Positions 48,024-60,108 are shown, counted from the stretch's first letter. The stretch is DNA of 64,000 nt from Serratia quinivorans (GCA_900457075.1 UGYN01000002.1:1302001-1366000), one strand, 5' to 3'. Program-made: numbers and translations. The notes: generated by a model from the sequence alone, not told the origin.

Positions 48024-48099
48024 TGGCGTCCCCAAGGGGATTCGAACCCCTGTTACAGCCGTGAAAGGGCAGTGTCCTAGGCCTCTAGACGATGGGGAC
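48024..48099 (-). tRNA. gltT: tRNA-Glu (TTC) in the 16S-23S spacer
   Basis: Seventy-six bases: GTCCCCATCGTCTAGAGG at the 5' end, anticodon loop CTTTCAC with TTC, T arm GGGGTTCGAATCCCC, encoded CCA. A single Glu tRNA in the spacer marks this as the rrnB/C/E/G type rather than the Ile-Ala type. The gene symbol is only indicative. Confidence 0.97.
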
Positions 48100-48242
48100 A
48101 CGAAATTCCGATTAGACTCACGTCTTAATCGGTTCGTATCAGCATGAGTCAGAGACTCATTACATCAACAGGTAGCGCTTTTGCTCATTACTTTTCTATC
48201 AGACAATCTGTGTGAGCACTTCACGCAATCAATATCATTAGG

Positions 48243-49785
<1,543 letters not shown>

Positions 49786-49966
49786 AAAGCTTGATTTGCT
49801 TCAACTCGTGAAGCAATGCTCGAAAATAACTTTCGTAATAGTCGTTCAGTTGGACAAGCCAACAAAACAACTTATTGCTTGGTCACTCTTCAAGACTTGA
49901 TATTTTTTCGAACCCGAAGGTTCTGGATATCGTCTTGTGGAGTGCCCACACAGATTGTCTGATAAA

Positions 49967-49979
49967 TTGTTAAAGAGCG
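49967..49979 (-). promoter_or_regulatory. Leader boxA of the rRNA operon
   Basis: GCTCTTTAACAA on the minus strand about 180 bases before the 16S start, the normal antitermination element in the leader. Confidence 0.85.
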
Positions 49980-50017
49980 TTCGTTACGGAGATAACTCTC
50001 GGTAACGCGGGAGGTGC

Positions 50018-50045
50018 ATATTACGCTTTCCCGCTGAAGAGTCAA
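50018..50045 (-). promoter_or_regulatory. rRNA promoter P2
   Basis: On the minus strand TTGACT, 16 bases, TAATAT, followed by a G/C-rich discriminator (GCACCTCCCGCG), as expected for a stringently controlled rRNA promoter. Confidence 0.85.
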
Positions 50046-50149
50046 GCTTTTTTCTTATTAAGAAAAGGTGTTTTCACCGGCTTGCTTCTTCCTGGCTGGG
50101 CGACTTGATTCTCGTTAGAGGAGTCGTTGTTCCCGGTCAGTGGAGGCGC

Positions 50150-50177
50150 ATTATAGGGAGTTCTCAGAAGGCCGCAA
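50150..50177 (-). promoter_or_regulatory. rRNA promoter P1
   Basis: On the minus strand TTGCGG, 16 bases, perfect TATAAT, then GCGCCTCC. An A/T-rich stretch upstream (about 50178-50225) may serve as UP element and Fis region. The rest of the 580-base space between 16S and clpB holds leader RNA and the clpB terminator, no gene. Confidence 0.85.
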
Positions 50178-50314
50178 CCCCTAAATGCAAAAAACTTTTC
50201 AAGCGTTCAAATAACAACCAATAAAGGCCTTTTAGGATATTTATTAGCCGGAAAAGTGGTGTTTTAAGGCCATTAGCCCGGAAAACTCTCTAAGAGCAAT
50301 GAAAACAGATAAAG

Positions 50315-50342
50315 AAAAGGGAGCGGTCGCCCGCTCCCTTTT
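50315..50342 (-). terminator. Terminator of clpB
   Basis: AAAAGGGAGCGG/CCGCTCCCTTTT, 12-bp stem with a TCGC loop, 23 bases beyond the clpB stop; followed by CTTTAT on the minus strand. Confidence 0.88.
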
Positions 50343-50365
50343 ATCGCAATGACTATAGATAGCCG

Positions 50366-52939
50366 TTACTGTTTAGCGACGATGTGCTCGTCTTCCACAT
50401 CCAGCGTCACCGGTTTGCCCGGAATCAACTTGCCGGAAAGGATTTGCTGCGCCAATGGGTTTTCGATCTCCTGCTGGATAGCGCGTTTCAATGGACGAGC
50501 ACCATACACAGGATCGAAACCAGTTTTGCCCAGCAGTTCCAACGCCGGTTCGGTCATAGTGACTTCGTAACCACGCTCTTCCAGACGTTTGTACAGACGC
50601 GCCAACTGAATCTTGGCGATCTCGGCAATGTGTTTCTGGCCGAGTGGGTGGAACACTACCACCTCATCTATACGGTTGATGAATTCCGGACGGAAATGAT
50701 GCGTGACCATTTCCATCACCGATTCCTTCATCTGCGCGTAGTTCATCTGACCGAAGTGTTCCTGGATCAGATCGGACCCCAGGTTAGAAGTCATGATCAC
50801 CACGGTATTACGGAAATCAACGGTACGTCCCTGACCATCGGTCAGCCGCCCATCGTCCAAGACCTGCAGCAGAATGTTGAACACATCCGGGTGCGCCTTC
50901 TCAACTTCATCCAGCAGGATCACTGAATAAGGTCGACGACGTACCGCCTCGGTCAGATAACCGCCCTCTTCATACCCGACATAGCCCGGAGGCGCACCCA
51001 CCAGCCGCGATACCGAATGTTTTTCCATAAACTCGGACATATCGATACGCACCATGGCATCGTCACTGTCGAACAGGAACGAGGCCAGCGCCTTACAGAG
51101 TTCGGTTTTCCCCACCCCGGTCGGGCCGAGGAACAGGAACGAACCGATTGGACGGTTTGGATCTGAAAGCCCAGCTCGACTACGGCGAATGGCGTTAGAT
51201 ACCGCGCTCACGGCTTCATCCTGGCCAATCACCCGAGAATGCAGCTCCTGCTCCAGGCGCAACAGCTTGTCACGCTCGCCTTCCAGCATTCTGGCAACAG
51301 GAATACCGGTAGCTCGCGCCAACACTTCGGCAATTTCTGCGTCGGTCACCCGGTTACGCAACAGCTTCATGGTTTTGCCTTCAGCCAACGTGGCAGCAGC
51401 AAGCTGTTTTTCCAACTCTGGGATCTTGCCGTACTGCAGTTCCGACATCCGCCCCAGATCGCCGACGCGGCGCGCCTGCTCCAGGGTTATCTTGGCCTGC
51501 TCAAGTTCCGCTTTGATATTCTGCGTACCGGAGAGTGAGGCTTTTTCCGCTTTCCACTCTTCTTCCAGCTCTGAATATTCACGCTCTTTCTGCTCCAGCT
51601 CACCGCTAAGCATTTCCAGACGTTTCTTGCTGGCGTCGTCCGACTCTTTACTCAGCGCCTGTTGCTCCAGCTTAAGCTGAATAATGCGGCGCTCCAGACG
51701 ATCGAGCGATTCCGGCTTGGAGTCCATCTGCATACGGATGCTGGACGCCGCCTCATCGATCAGGTCAATAGCCTTATCCGGCAATTGACGATCGGAGATA
51801 TAGCGGTGTGACAAGGTCGCCGCCGCAACAATCGCCGGGTCAGTGATCTGCACATGGTGATGCAGTTCATAACGTTCTTTCAGGCCTCGCAGGATAGCGA
51901 TGGTGTCTTCAACGCTGGGTTCCGCCACATAGACTTTCTGGAAACGACGTTCGAGCGCCGCGTCCTTCTCTATATACTGGCGATATTCGTCCAGCGTGGT
52001 GGCACCGACGCAGTGCAGTTCCCCACGCGCCAGCGCCGGTTTCAACATATTGCCGGCATCCATCGCGCCATCGGCTTTACCCGCGCCGACCATAGTGTGC
52101 AGTTCATCAATAAACAGAATGACGCTGCCTTCCTGTTTGGACAGATCGCTCAGCACCGCTTTCAGACGCTCTTCAAACTCACCGCGGTACTTGGCCCCGG
52201 CAATCAGCGCCCCCATATCGAGGGACAGCACTCGTTTATGCTTTAGGCCTTCCGGGACTTCACCATTAATGATGCGTTGCGCCAAACCTTCGACGATGGC
52301 GGTTTTACCCACGCCAGGCTCGCCGATCAACACCGGGTTGTTTTTGGTACGACGTTGCAGCACCTGAATGGTGCGACGGATCTCTTCGTCACGGCCGATA
52401 ACCGGGTCAAGCTTGCCCTGCTCGGCACGTTCGGTCAGATCAATAGTGTATTTCTTCAATGCCTGACGTTGGTCTTCAGCACCCTGATCTTCCACGCTGT
52501 CTCCACCTCGCATTTGCTCAATAGCCTTGCTGATTTTATCGGTTGTCGCACCGGTCGCTTTCAACAGATCGGTCAATGTTCCACGATCCTCAAGCACCGC
52601 CAGTACAAAGAGTTCGGAAGAAATGAATTTGTCCGCCCGCTTTTGCGCCAGCTTGTCGCACAGGTTAAGGACACGCACCAGTTCATGGGACGGTTGAACG
52701 TCACCACCGGTACCTTCGACTTGAGGCTGCCGAGACAGTGCCTGTTCGATTTCAGTGCGCACGCGCCCTGCATCGATACCGGCAGAAGTTAAGAGTGGAC
52801 GAACCGTGCCCCCGTCCTGATTGAGCAGAGCGCTCATCAGATGTAACGGTTCAATAAACTGGTTGTCGCGCCCAAGGGCTAAAGATTGGGCATCGGCGAG
52901 GGCAAGCTGGAATTTGTTAGTAAGACGATCCAGACGCAT
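50366..52939 (-). CDS. clpB: ATP-dependent disaggregase ClpB
   Basis: An 857-residue Hsp100 chaperone, the same length as E. coli ClpB. With DnaK it pulls proteins out of aggregates after heat shock. N-terminal domain (1-145), first AAA+ module with Walker [10 protein letters not shown] (about 206) and Walker [10 protein letters not shown], the coiled-coil middle domain (about 410-530, rich in Glu/Lys heptads), second AAA+ module with GPTGVGKTE (about 605) and [13 protein letters not shown]. An internal Met start near residue 149 exists in E. coli for the short form. A GGAGG site precedes the ATG; the promoter is sigma-32-like. Confidence 0.98.
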   Translation of the reverse strand: MRLDRLTNKFQLALADAQSLALGRDNQFIEPLHLMSALLNQDGGTVRPLLTSAGIDAGRVRTEIEQALSRQPQVEGTGGDVQPSHELVRVLNLCDKLAQKRADKFISSELFVLAVLEDRGTLTDLLKATGATTDKISKAIEQMRGGDSVEDQGAEDQRQALKKYTIDLTERAEQGKLDPVIGRDEEIRRTIQVLQRRTKNNPVLIGEPGVGKTAIVEGLAQRIINGEVPEGLKHKRVLSLDMGALIAGAKYRGEFEERLKAVLSDLSKQEGSVILFIDELHTMVGAGKADGAMDAGNMLKPALARGELHCVGATTLDEYRQYIEKDAALERRFQKVYVAEPSVEDTIAILRGLKERYELHHHVQITDPAIVAAATLSHRYISDRQLPDKAIDLIDEAASSIRMQMDSKPESLDRLERRIIQLKLEQQALSKESDDASKKRLEMLSGELEQKEREYSELEEEWKAEKASLSGTQNIKAELEQAKITLEQARRVGDLGRMSELQYGKIPELEKQLAAATLAEGKTMKLLRNRVTDAEIAEVLARATGIPVARMLEGERDKLLRLEQELHSRVIGQDEAVSAVSNAIRRSRAGLSDPNRPIGSFLFLGPTGVGKTELCKALASFLFDSDDAMVRIDMSEFMEKHSVSRLVGAPPGYVGYEEGGYLTEAVRRRPYSVILLDEVEKAHPDVFNILLQVLDDGRLTDGQGRTVDFRNTVVIMTSNLGSDLIQEHFGQMNYAQMKESVMEMVTHHFRPEFINRIDEVVVFHPLGQKHIAEIAKIQLARLYKRLEERGYEVTMTEPALELLGKTGFDPVYGARPLKRAIQQEIENPLAQQILSGKLIPGKPVTLDVEDEHIVAKQ

Positions 52940-52977
52940 AACACCTCCAAGATGGGTCGAAATTGCTACTGGAGATT

Positions 52978-53005
52978 AAATGAGGTCATCCCTCAAAAAT
53001 TCAAG
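52978..53005 (-). promoter_or_regulatory. Sigma-32 heat-shock promoter of clpB
   Basis: On the minus strand CTTGAA, 14 bases, CCTCATTT, matching the sigma-32 consensus CTTGAAA/CCCCATNT closely, with the TGAGGGATGACCTCA dyad in between. The start of transcription falls about 30 bases before the clpB ATG. Confidence 0.85.
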
Positions 53006-53069
53006 GTTATTTCGACTGTATATTTTCGGTACTACATCATGCGTCTTTGGACCGTCCTAATTCAATAGG

Positions 53070-53801
53070 TTATATCAGCCAGATTAAACTTGCCAGACGT
53101 CCGGTTATTCCATCGCGACGATAGGAGAAAAAATGACTGATTTCGCTCACCGTACAGCGATCGCCACCGTAGATGGCGTGAATGCCTTCGCGTTGCAGGC
53201 GCTGACGAGCCAATAAATAGATATCGGCCAGGAATTTATCACCCTGGGGGGTGAATGCTGCCGCCGCTGCGTCATCCACAGCAATAAATGCCGCACGGAC
53301 CTCTGGCCCTACCTCAAACTGTTGCGGACCAATTGCCGGGCCGAGCCAGGCGCTGATGCGACCCGGTTCAGCAGCAAAAGCAGCCAGAGTTTGTTCCAGC
53401 ACGCCATTGCACAGCCCACGCCAACCGGCATGGGCTGCAGCAACTTCATCACCGGCCTGCGAGCAAAACAGCACCGGCAAGCAATCCGCCGTCATCACGG
53501 CACACACTTGCCCCGGAACATTACTGTAAACGGCATCCGCTCGCAGGTCGGCTGGCGTTTGCCCATCCAGCCGCACTACACGGGTACCATGGATTTGCTC
53601 CAGCCAGACTGGCATCTGCGGCAGGCCGGCACCCTCCACCAGCCGTTGGCGGTTATCCGCCACCGCCCGCGCATCATCACCCACGTGGGTTCCGAGGTTG
53701 AGCGAGTCATACGGCGGTAAACTGATGCCGCCGTGACGGGTCGTGCTGCAGGCTTTTACCCCAGCAGGCAACGGCCAATCGGGCAGGATAAGCGAATCCA
53801 T
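53070..53801 (-). CDS. pgeF: Peptidoglycan-editing/purine nucleoside phosphorylase family protein PgeF (YfiH)
   Basis: A 243-residue laccase-domain protein. Metal-binding residues fall in STTRHGGIS, MTADCLPVLFCS (Cys) and AAHAGWRGLCNG (His). In E. coli it prevents wrong amino acids entering murein precursors; other members act as purine nucleoside phosphorylases or oxidise phenols. It overlaps the rluD stop by one base (TAATG), so the two are co-transcribed. Confidence 0.93.
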   Translation of the reverse strand: MDSLILPDWPLPAGVKACSTTRHGGISLPPYDSLNLGTHVGDDARAVADNRQRLVEGAGLPQMPVWLEQIHGTRVVRLDGQTPADLRADAVYSNVPGQVCAVMTADCLPVLFCSQAGDEVAAAHAGWRGLCNGVLEQTLAAFAAEPGRISAWLGPAIGPQQFEVGPEVRAAFIAVDDAAAAAFTPQGDKFLADIYLLARQRLQREGIHAIYGGDRCTVSEISHFFSYRRDGITGRLASLIWLI

Positions 53802-54778
53802 TACCAGTTCATCTGATCTTTAAATTCTTCGGTATCGGCTTTCAGCGCGTTAATCAAATCGACCATATCCTGAGGCAGCGGCGCGTGCCACTCCATCTGG
53901 ATACCGCTGATTGGATGATATAAACGCAGCATGGTAGCGTGCAGTGCCTGGCGATCGAAACCGCGCAGCGTGGCAATAAATGCATCCGACGCACCTTTTG
54001 GCGGACGCGGACGGCCACCGTACAGCTGATCCCCCACCAACGGATGGTTGATATGCGACATATGCACACGGATCTGGTGAGTACGGCCGGTTTCCAGACG
54101 CAGACGCAGGCGCGTGTGCGCACGGAAGTGCTCCATAATACGGTAATGCGTCACCGCGGGTTTCCCCATCGGGTGCACTGCCATATGGGTGCGCTTGGTC
54201 GAATGGCGCGAAATTGGCTCTTCGACAGTACCGCCGGCGGTCATGGTGCCAATGGCGACCGCTTCATATTCACGGGTAATATCACGCGCCTGCAGCGCTT
54301 CTACCAGTCGGGTTTGCGCCGGAACGGTTTTGGCCACGACCATCAAACCGGTAGTGTCCTTGTCCAGACGGTGCACGATGCCGGCACGCGGCACATCGGC
54401 AATTTCAGGATAGTAGTGCAGCAACGCATTGAGCACCGTGCCATCCGGGTTGCCGGCGCCAGGGTGCACGACCAGGTCGCGTGGCTTGTTGATGACCAGA
54501 ATGTCACTGTCTTCGTAGACGATATTCAGCGCGATGTCCTGCGGTTCCCAACGGGCGTCTTCTTCTATCTGTGCATCAATGGCGACCGTCTCTCCCCCCA
54601 GTACCTTCTCTTTCGGTTTGTTTATCGTTTTGCCATTAACCTGTACCCGATTGTCCAGGATCCAATCTTTTATGCGAGATCGTGAATAATCAGGGAACAA
54701 TTCGGCCAAAGCCTGATCTAAACGTTGTCCGAGTTGAGATTCGGCCACCGTTGCGGTGAGTTGTACTTGTTGTGCCAT
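53801..54778 (-). CDS. rluD: 23S rRNA pseudouridine synthase RluD
   Basis: A 325-residue enzyme making pseudouridines 1911, 1915 and 1917 in helix 69 of 23S rRNA. N-terminal S4 RNA-binding domain (RLDQALAELFPDYSRSRIKDWI), catalytic Asp in VHRLDKDTTGLMVVA, and the SKxxxH-like HPMGKPAVTHYR region, ending in the long helix typical of RluD. Divergent from bamD, as in E. coli. Confidence 0.96.
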   Translation of the reverse strand: MAQQVQLTATVAESQLGQRLDQALAELFPDYSRSRIKDWILDNRVQVNGKTINKPKEKVLGGETVAIDAQIEEDARWEPQDIALNIVYEDSDILVINKPRDLVVHPGAGNPDGTVLNALLHYYPEIADVPRAGIVHRLDKDTTGLMVVAKTVPAQTRLVEALQARDITREYEAVAIGTMTAGGTVEEPISRHSTKRTHMAVHPMGKPAVTHYRIMEHFRAHTRLRLRLETGRTHQIRVHMSHINHPLVGDQLYGGRPRPPKGASDAFIATLRGFDRQALHATMLRLYHPISGIQMEWHAPLPQDMVDLINALKADTEEFKDQMNW

Positions 54779-54909
54779 ATGCAGCTTCTTCGTTAACGTT
54801 GGGTTTTCACGGCGATGCCGTTTAATATAATGTGCTATTGTAACTGGTCTTTGTCGGGAGCTTAACGGACAGTCTCCCGGAATAACACCCTGAGGATAAT
54901 CAAAACGTC

Positions 54910-55641
54910 ATGACGCGTATGAAATATCTGGTGGCGGCAGCCACGTTGAGCCTGGCGCTGGCAGGTTGCTCCACATCCAAGGATGCGGTTCCCGACAACC
55001 CACCTTCGGAAATCTATGCTACTGCCCAGCAAAAACTGCAGGACGGTAACTTTAAGGGCGCGATTACGCAACTCGAAGCGTTAGATAACCGCTATCCTTT
55101 CGGGCCGTACTCTCAGCAGGTTCAGTTGGACCTGATTTATGCCTACTACAAATCTGCCGATTTACCACTGGCTCAGGCGTCTATCGATCGTTTCATGCGT
55201 CTGAACCCTACGCACCCGAACATCGACTACGTGATGTACATGCGTGGTCTGACCGATATGGCGTTGGATGACAGTGCATTGCAAGGCTTCTTCGGGGTCG
55301 ATCGTTCAGACCGCGATCCACAGCATGCTCGCGCTGCGTTTCGCGATTTCAGCCAGCTGATTCAGCAGTACCCGAACAGCCAGTATGTGACCGATGCCAA
55401 CAAGCGTCTGGTGTATCTGAAAGACCGCCTGGCCAAGTATGAGCTTTCGGTGGTGGAATACTACACTAAACGCGGTGCCTACGTCGCGGTCGTTAATCGC
55501 GCCGAACAGATGCTACGTGAATATCCGGATACCAAAGCAACGCGCGACGCGCTGCCGCTGATGGAAAATGCGTATAAGCAGTTGCAACTGAACGGTCAGG
55601 CCGACAAAGTGGCCAAAGTGATTGCCGCCAACCCGGCATAA
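54910..55641 (+). CDS. bamD: Outer-membrane assembly lipoprotein BamD
   Basis: A 243-residue essential lipoprotein of the BAM complex. Lipobox LALAGCST (Cys at residue 19), then five TPR motifs built from helices such as [19 protein letters not shown] and [22 protein letters not shown]. It sits at the inner face of the outer membrane and links BamA to BamC/E. Starts MTRMKYLV as in E. coli; the second Met could also serve. A strong hairpin follows. Confidence 0.97.
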   Translation: MTRMKYLVAAATLSLALAGCSTSKDAVPDNPPSEIYATAQQKLQDGNFKGAITQLEALDNRYPFGPYSQQVQLDLIYAYYKSADLPLAQASIDRFMRLNPTHPNIDYVMYMRGLTDMALDDSALQGFFGVDRSDRDPQHARAAFRDFSQLIQQYPNSQYVTDANKRLVYLKDRLAKYELSVVEYYTKRGAYVAVVNRAEQMLREYPDTKATRDALPLMENAYKQLQLNGQADKVAKVIAANPA

Positions 55642-55665
55642 CCGAATTGGCAACGGCAGAAAAAC

Positions 55666-55691
55666 AAAACGGCAGCCTTGGCTGCCGTTTT
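55666..55691 (+). terminator. Terminator of bamD
   Basis: AAAACGGCAGCC/GGCTGCCGTTTT, very tight hairpin, 24 bases after the stop. The remaining space to raiA (to 55870) shows no gene. Confidence 0.85.
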
Positions 55692-55870
55692 CATTTGCTG
55701 CGAACTTAGCCAGAACTGGATAAATACCCAAGCAAAAACACGATGTTAGCAAGTCTGCCCCACCGCTTATCCTTTCAATAATGCGCGTTCCGCTCACAAG
55801 ACTCAAGCGTTAGATAGCCAATTCAAATGCTGAATCACAGATTGAACTAACTTTGCAAAAAGTGACAAAA

Positions 55871-55915
55871 ATACGTGATTTTCATCACGCATTTAAGCAA
55901 AAAGCGGGGTATGCT
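55871..55915 (+). promoter_or_regulatory. CRP site and promoter of raiA
   Basis: CGTGA-N6-TCACG at 55874-55889 matches the CRP core at eight of ten positions. A -10 element TATGCT lies at 55910-55915; start at about 55922 would put the site centre near -41.5, the exact class II position. Confidence 0.68.
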
Positions 55916-55953
55916 GGATCCATCCAAGACGGAAAGACAGAGAGGTAAGTTAT

Positions 55954-56295
55954 ATGACATTGAACATTACCAGCAAACAAATGGATATCACTCCCGCAAT
56001 CCGCAGTCACGTCGAAGACCGTCTCACCAAACTGGAAAAATGGCAGGCCCAACTGATTAACCCACATATCGTCTTATCCAAAGAACCGAAAGGGTTTGTT
56101 GCCGACGCCACCATTACTACCCCTAACGGCCCGCTGGTCGCCAGCGCTAAACATGAAGACATGTACACCGCCGTTAACGATCTGATCGCCAAGCTGGAAC
56201 GCCAGTTGAATAAGGTGCAGCACAAAGGCGAAGCACGCCGTGCCGCGACCAGCGTGAAGGACATCATTCCGGAAGTCGAACCGGAACAGGAATAA
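55954..56295 (+). CDS. raiA: Ribosome-associated inhibitor RaiA (YfiA)
   Basis: A 113-residue cold- and stationary-phase factor that binds the 30S decoding channel and keeps 70S ribosomes inactive. Opening [24 protein letters not shown] and the basic helix [21 protein letters not shown] are typical; the acidic tail (PEVEPEQE) distinguishes it from HPF. A GAGGT ribosome binding site precedes it. The CRP site upstream suggests induction on carbon limitation. Confidence 0.96.
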   Translation: MTLNITSKQMDITPAIRSHVEDRLTKLEKWQAQLINPHIVLSKEPKGFVADATITTPNGPLVASAKHEDMYTAVNDLIAKLERQLNKVQHKGEARRAATSVKDIIPEVEPEQE

Positions 56296-56318
56296 CCGTT
56301 TAGCGGCTGTTTCACATC

Positions 56319-56343
56319 AAACGCGCCTGAGGGCGCGTTTTTT
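56319..56343 (+). terminator. Terminator of raiA
   Basis: AAACGCGCC/GGCGCGTTT with a TGAG loop and a run of six Ts. Confidence 0.9.
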
Positions 56344-56357
56344 GTCTGGTTTTTTTA

Positions 56358-56386
56358 TTGACGAGATAAAGGCCTGCGGTTACTTT
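56358..56386 (+). promoter_or_regulatory. pheL-pheA promoter
   Basis: TTGACG, 17 bases, TACTTT, about 25 bases before the likely leader transcript; the pheL ATG follows 32 bases after the -10. Confidence 0.65.
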
Positions 56387-56418
56387 AAAACCTGTCTCAC
56401 GCATACTCTGGATAACCC

Positions 56419-56466
56419 ATGCTCCGTAAACCGTTTTTCTTCGCATTCTTTTTTACCTTCCCCTGA
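56419..56466 (+). CDS. pheL: pheA leader peptide PheL
   Basis: A 15-residue peptide, MLRKPFFFAFFFTFP, with seven Phe codons. Ribosome stalling at these codons when Phe-tRNA is scarce prevents the attenuator downstream from forming. E. coli PheL has the same length and the same FFFAFFFTFP ending. Confidence 0.95.
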   Translation: MLRKPFFFAFFFTFP

Positions 56467-56469
56467 TTG

Positions 56470-56542
56470 GGAGGCGTTTCGTCGTGTGATAAAGAATGCG
56501 AAGACGAACAGCAAAGCCTCCTGAAATCAGGGGGCTTTTTTT
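56470..56542 (+). promoter_or_regulatory. pheA attenuator
   Basis: Terminator hairpin 56513-56538 (AAAGCCTCCTG paired with CAGGGGGCTTT) followed by Ts. GGAGGC at 56470-56475 can instead pair with GCCTCC at 56516-56521, the antiterminator. A TTCGTC/GACGAA pausing stem lies between. Confidence 0.88.
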
Positions 56543-56585
56543 ATGGCTATTTACGACGTATAAAAATATAAGGCAGAAGCTGATT

Positions 56586-57752
56586 ATGACTGACAACCCG
56601 TTACTCGTGCTGCGCGAACGCATCAGCGCACTGGATCTGAAACTGCTGTCCCTGCTGGCAGAACGCCGTGAACTGGCGGTAGAGGTAGGGAAAACCAAGC
56701 TGCACTCTCATCGTCCAATTCGGGATAAAGAGCGTGAGCGCGACCTGCTGGACGCCCTGATCGCCGCCGCCAAACCCTACGATCTGGACGGGTTCTACGT
56801 CACCCGCCTGTTCCAGCTAATTATCGAAGACTCGGTATTAACCCAGCAGTCGTTACTGCAAAACCAACTCAATCAAGTCAGTCAGCATTCAGCCCGCATC
56901 GCTTTCCTCGGCCCGAAAGGCTCTTATTCACACCTGGCCGCACGCCAATACGCTGCTCGTCATTTCGACCAGTTGATCGAGTGCGGTTGCCAGAAATTCC
57001 AGGACATATTTACCCAGGTCGAAACCGGCCAGGCGGATTACGCCATTCTGCCGATTGAAAATACCAGCTCAGGTTCGATTAACGATGTCTACGATCTGCT
57101 GCAGCACACCAGCCTGTCGATCGTCGGCGAACTAACCAACCCTATCGATCACTGCGTCCTGGTAGCCAGCGATACCGATCTTGCCCAGATTGAAACCGTG
57201 TATAGCCACCCGCAGCCGTTCCAGCAATGCAGCCAGTTCATTAATCGTTATCCGCACTGGAAAATCGAATATTGTGAAAGCACTGCCGCAGCGATGGAAA
57301 AAGTCGCCAAATTGAACTCGCCAAAAGCCGCAGCGCTGGGCAGCGAAGCCGGCGGGGCACTGTATGGCCTGCAGGTGCTGGAGCACAATCTGGCCAATCA
57401 ACAGCAGAACATCACCCGCTTCATCGTGCTGGCACGTAAGGCTATCGACGTCTCCGAGCAAGTGCCGGCTAAAACCACGCTGATCATGGCCACCGGGCAG
57501 CAGTCTGGTGCATTGGTTGAAGCGCTGCTGGTGCTGCGCGAAAACGGCATCATCATGACCAAACTGGAATCTCGCCCGATTAACGGCAATCCGTGGGAAG
57601 AAATGTTTTATATCGATGTGCAGGCTAACCTGCGTTCTGAATCAATGCAGAAAGCATTGAGGGATCTGACGCCTATAACTCGCTCGCTGAAGGTGTTGGG
57701 CTGCTACCCCCAGCGACAACGTGGTGCCGGTCAATCCATCCTGATGAAGTAA
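56586..57752 (+). CDS. pheA: Bifunctional chorismate mutase/prephenate dehydratase
   Basis: A 388-residue enzyme converting chorismate to prephenate and on to phenylpyruvate. Chorismate mutase domain (1-90: [31 protein letters not shown]), dehydratase domain (about 104-285: [37 protein letters not shown] with the catalytic TSSG-type motif, [13 protein letters not shown]), ACT feedback domain (about 295-380: [24 protein letters not shown]). The ATG giving MTDNPLLVL matches E. coli. Confidence 0.97.
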   Translation: MTDNPLLVLRERISALDLKLLSLLAERRELAVEVGKTKLHSHRPIRDKERERDLLDALIAAAKPYDLDGFYVTRLFQLIIEDSVLTQQSLLQNQLNQVSQHSARIAFLGPKGSYSHLAARQYAARHFDQLIECGCQKFQDIFTQVETGQADYAILPIENTSSGSINDVYDLLQHTSLSIVGELTNPIDHCVLVASDTDLAQIETVYSHPQPFQQCSQFINRYPHWKIEYCESTAAAMEKVAKLNSPKAAALGSEAGGALYGLQVLEHNLANQQQNITRFIVLARKAIDVSEQVPAKTTLIMATGQQSGALVEALLVLRENGIIMTKLESRPINGNPWEEMFYIDVQANLRSESMQKALRDLTPITRSLKVLGCYPQRQRGAGQSILMK

Positions 57753-57757
57753 AAACA

Positions 57758-57778
57758 GGGTTCGGCATTGCCGAACCC
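57758..57778. terminator. Bidirectional terminator between pheA and tyrA
   Basis: GGGTTCGGC/GCCGAACCC with an ATT loop; A-rich before and T-rich after. Confidence 0.85.
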
Positions 57779-57785
57779 AGATATT

Positions 57786-58907
57786 TTACTGTCGACTGTC
57801 ATTCGCCTGGCGCAACAACGAACGGCTTTCCACCAGGAAACGCTGCGCGTAGTCGCCAAACCAATGCTCGACCTTTTGGAAACTCTGGATAAACGCCTGT
57901 TTATCCCCCTGTTCCAGCAGTTTTATCGCCTCGCCAAACCGTTGGTAGTAGCGTTTGATTAACGCAATGTTCTCTTCCGACGACATGATGATATCTGCGT
58001 ACAACTGCGGATCCTGCGCAAACAGCCGCCCGACCATTGCCAGCTCCAGCCGGTAGATTGGTGAAGAGAGTGCCAGCAACTGTTCCAACTGAACGTTTTC
58101 TTCCGCCAAATGCAGACCATAGGCAAAGGTGGCAAAATGGCGCAGCGCCTGAATGAAGGCCATATTCTGATCGTGCTCAACCGCGCTGATACGGTGCAAA
58201 CGCGCGCCCCATACCTGCAGTTGCTCCAGCAACCATTGATAGGCTTGCGGCTCGCGGCCATCGCAATAGACCACCACCTGCTTGGCCACGCTGCCTACGT
58301 CCGGACCAAACATCGGATGCAGACCCACCACCGGGCCAGAGTGCGCTGCCAACATGGCATTTAGCGGGCGATTTTTTACCGAAGCCAGATCGACCAGGAT
58401 ACAGTCTGCCGGCAGCGGAGGTAATCTTTCAATCACCTGCTCGGTCACGTGAATAGGCACGCTGACAATCACCATGCCGGCATCTGCCAGCAAAGTGTCG
58501 GCCTGCGGCCAGTCTTGCTGATCCAATACCTTCACCTGGTAGCCGGACAGCGTCAGCAGGCGATTAAACAACCGTCCCATTTGGCCGTTACCGCCGATGA
58601 TGACAATAGGACGCAGCTGTGGGTTCAGGGTTTTAAAGCCTTTGTCGTTCTCGCTGACATAAGACTCGCGCATTACCCGGCGCAGTACATCTTCAATCAG
58701 ATCGGGCGGTACACCCAGATTCTCTGCCTCCTGACGCCGTGAGGCCAACATCGCCGCCTCACGCTCGGGAACATATACCGGTAACCCGTGGTGGCTCTTA
58801 ACCTCACCCACTTCTGCCACCAGCTGCAGGCGTTTCGCCAGCAGCTCCAGCAACGCCTTATCCACTTCGTCAATTTGATCGCGCAACGCGGTCAGTTCAG
58901 CCACCAT
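57786..58907 (-). CDS. tyrA: Bifunctional chorismate mutase/prephenate dehydrogenase
   Basis: A 373-residue enzyme leading to 4-hydroxyphenylpyruvate for tyrosine; the same length as E. coli TyrA. Chorismate mutase domain (1-90: [23 protein letters not shown]), then the NAD domain with [18 protein letters not shown] and catalytic His segment [11 protein letters not shown]. Feedback inhibited by tyrosine in E. coli. Six bases after aroF, so one operon. Confidence 0.97.
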   Translation of the reverse strand: MVAELTALRDQIDEVDKALLELLAKRLQLVAEVGEVKSHHGLPVYVPEREAAMLASRRQEAENLGVPPDLIEDVLRRVMRESYVSENDKGFKTLNPQLRPIVIIGGNGQMGRLFNRLLTLSGYQVKVLDQQDWPQADTLLADAGMVIVSVPIHVTEQVIERLPPLPADCILVDLASVKNRPLNAMLAAHSGPVVGLHPMFGPDVGSVAKQVVVYCDGREPQAYQWLLEQLQVWGARLHRISAVEHDQNMAFIQALRHFATFAYGLHLAEENVQLEQLLALSSPIYRLELAMVGRLFAQDPQLYADIIMSSEENIALIKRYYQRFGEAIKLLEQGDKQAFIQSFQKVEHWFGDYAQRFLVESRSLLRQANDSRQ

Positions 58908-58913
58908 AACTTA

Positions 58914-59987
58914 CTACTCTCCAGTACGTGCCGTCAGCGCAGTGCCGAGTTCCTGGTGCATATGGCGCAGCAGCGTCTGGGTACTCTCCCAGTTAATGCA
59001 GGCGTCAGTAACAGAAACCCCGTAGCGCATATCTGCACGCGGTTGCTCAGAAGACTGGCTGCCTTCGTGCAGGTGGCTTTCCAGCATGATGCCGGTGATC
59101 GAACGGTTACCCGCTTTAATCTGCTCTACCACGGACTCGGCAACCGTCGGCTGACGGCGATAGTCTTTATTCGAGTTGCCATGGCTGCAATCTATCATCA
59201 AGGACGGGTGGAGTCCCGCGTCCCGCATCTGTTTTTCACAGGCCGCAACGTCTTCGGCACTGTAGTTCGGCGTTTTACCACCGCGCAGGATCACGTGCCC
59301 ATCCGGGTTACCCTGCGTTTGCAGCAGGCACACTTGCCCTGCCTGGTTGATGCCGACAAAACGGTGTGGCATCGCCGCGGCACGCATGGCGTTGATTGCC
59401 GTCCCCAGGCTGCCGTCGGTGCCGTTTTTGAAGCCCACCGGCATCGACAAGCCTGAAGCCATCTCACGGTGAGTCTGCGATTCTGTGGTACGCGCACCAA
59501 TCGCCGACCAGCTGAACAGGTCACCCAGGTATTGCGGGCTGTTCGGATCCAAGGCTTCTGTGGCCAACGGCAGACCCATACCTACCAGATCCAGCAACAG
59601 ACGACGCGCGATGTGCAAACCGGCTTCAACATCAAACGAACCGTCCATGTACGGATCGTTGATCAGGCCTTTCCAGCCAACGGTGGTGCGTGGTTTTTCA
59701 AAATAGACGCGCATAACGATATACAGCTGATCGCTCAATTCAGCCGACAGGGTTTTCAAATGACGGGCGTAATCCAGGGCAGCATCCGGGTCGTGGATAG
59801 AACAGGGTCCGCACACCACCAGCAGGCGATGATCGCGCCCCTGCAAAATATCAGCGATGGTTTTACGCGCGGTAGCGATTTCATTTTCATCGCTGGCGCT
59901 GAGCGGGAATTGGTTCTTCAGTTCTTCCGGAGTGATCAGAATTTGTTCTGCACTGATATGAACGTTATTGAGCGCGTCTTTTTGCAT
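58914..59987 (-). CDS. aroF: 3-deoxy-7-phosphoheptulonate synthase, Tyr-sensitive (AroF)
   Basis: A 357-residue class I DAHP synthase, first enzyme of the shikimate pathway. Motifs are LLVVCGPCSIHDPDAALDYA (metal-binding Cys), FEKPRTTVGWKG, SGLSMPVGFKNGTDG and IDCSHGNSNKDYRRQ. Linkage to tyrA and TyrR-type sites upstream identify the Tyr-sensitive isoenzyme rather than aroG or aroH. Confidence 0.97.
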   Translation of the reverse strand: MQKDALNNVHISAEQILITPEELKNQFPLSASDENEIATARKTIADILQGRDHRLLVVCGPCSIHDPDAALDYARHLKTLSAELSDQLYIVMRVYFEKPRTTVGWKGLINDPYMDGSFDVEAGLHIARRLLLDLVGMGLPLATEALDPNSPQYLGDLFSWSAIGARTTESQTHREMASGLSMPVGFKNGTDGSLGTAINAMRAAAMPHRFVGINQAGQVCLLQTQGNPDGHVILRGGKTPNYSAEDVAACEKQMRDAGLHPSLMIDCSHGNSNKDYRRQPTVAESVVEQIKAGNRSITGIMLESHLHEGSQSSEQPRADMRYGVSVTDACINWESTQTLLRHMHQELGTALTARTGE

Positions 59988-60053
59988 GATGCTATTCCTG
60001 TCGTTTGCCGTTATGCGTAAGCGTTAATACAACCTTGAGCGTTTCAGGTCCTT

Positions 60054-60108
60054 ACCATACCATGTGATGTAAAGTTTTCAATCCGATATCTGTAAATAAA
60101 AAATTACC
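60054..60108 (-). promoter_or_regulatory. aroF promoter with TyrR-box-like sites
   Basis: On the minus strand TTGAAA (60076-60081), 16 bases, TATGGT (60054-60059). The spacer contains a TGTAAA half site (60068-60073). TGTAAA-N6-ATTACC at 60091-60108 matches the TyrR box TGTAAA-N6-TTTACA at 10 of 12 positions. This layout suits repression by TyrR with tyrosine. Confidence 0.65.
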
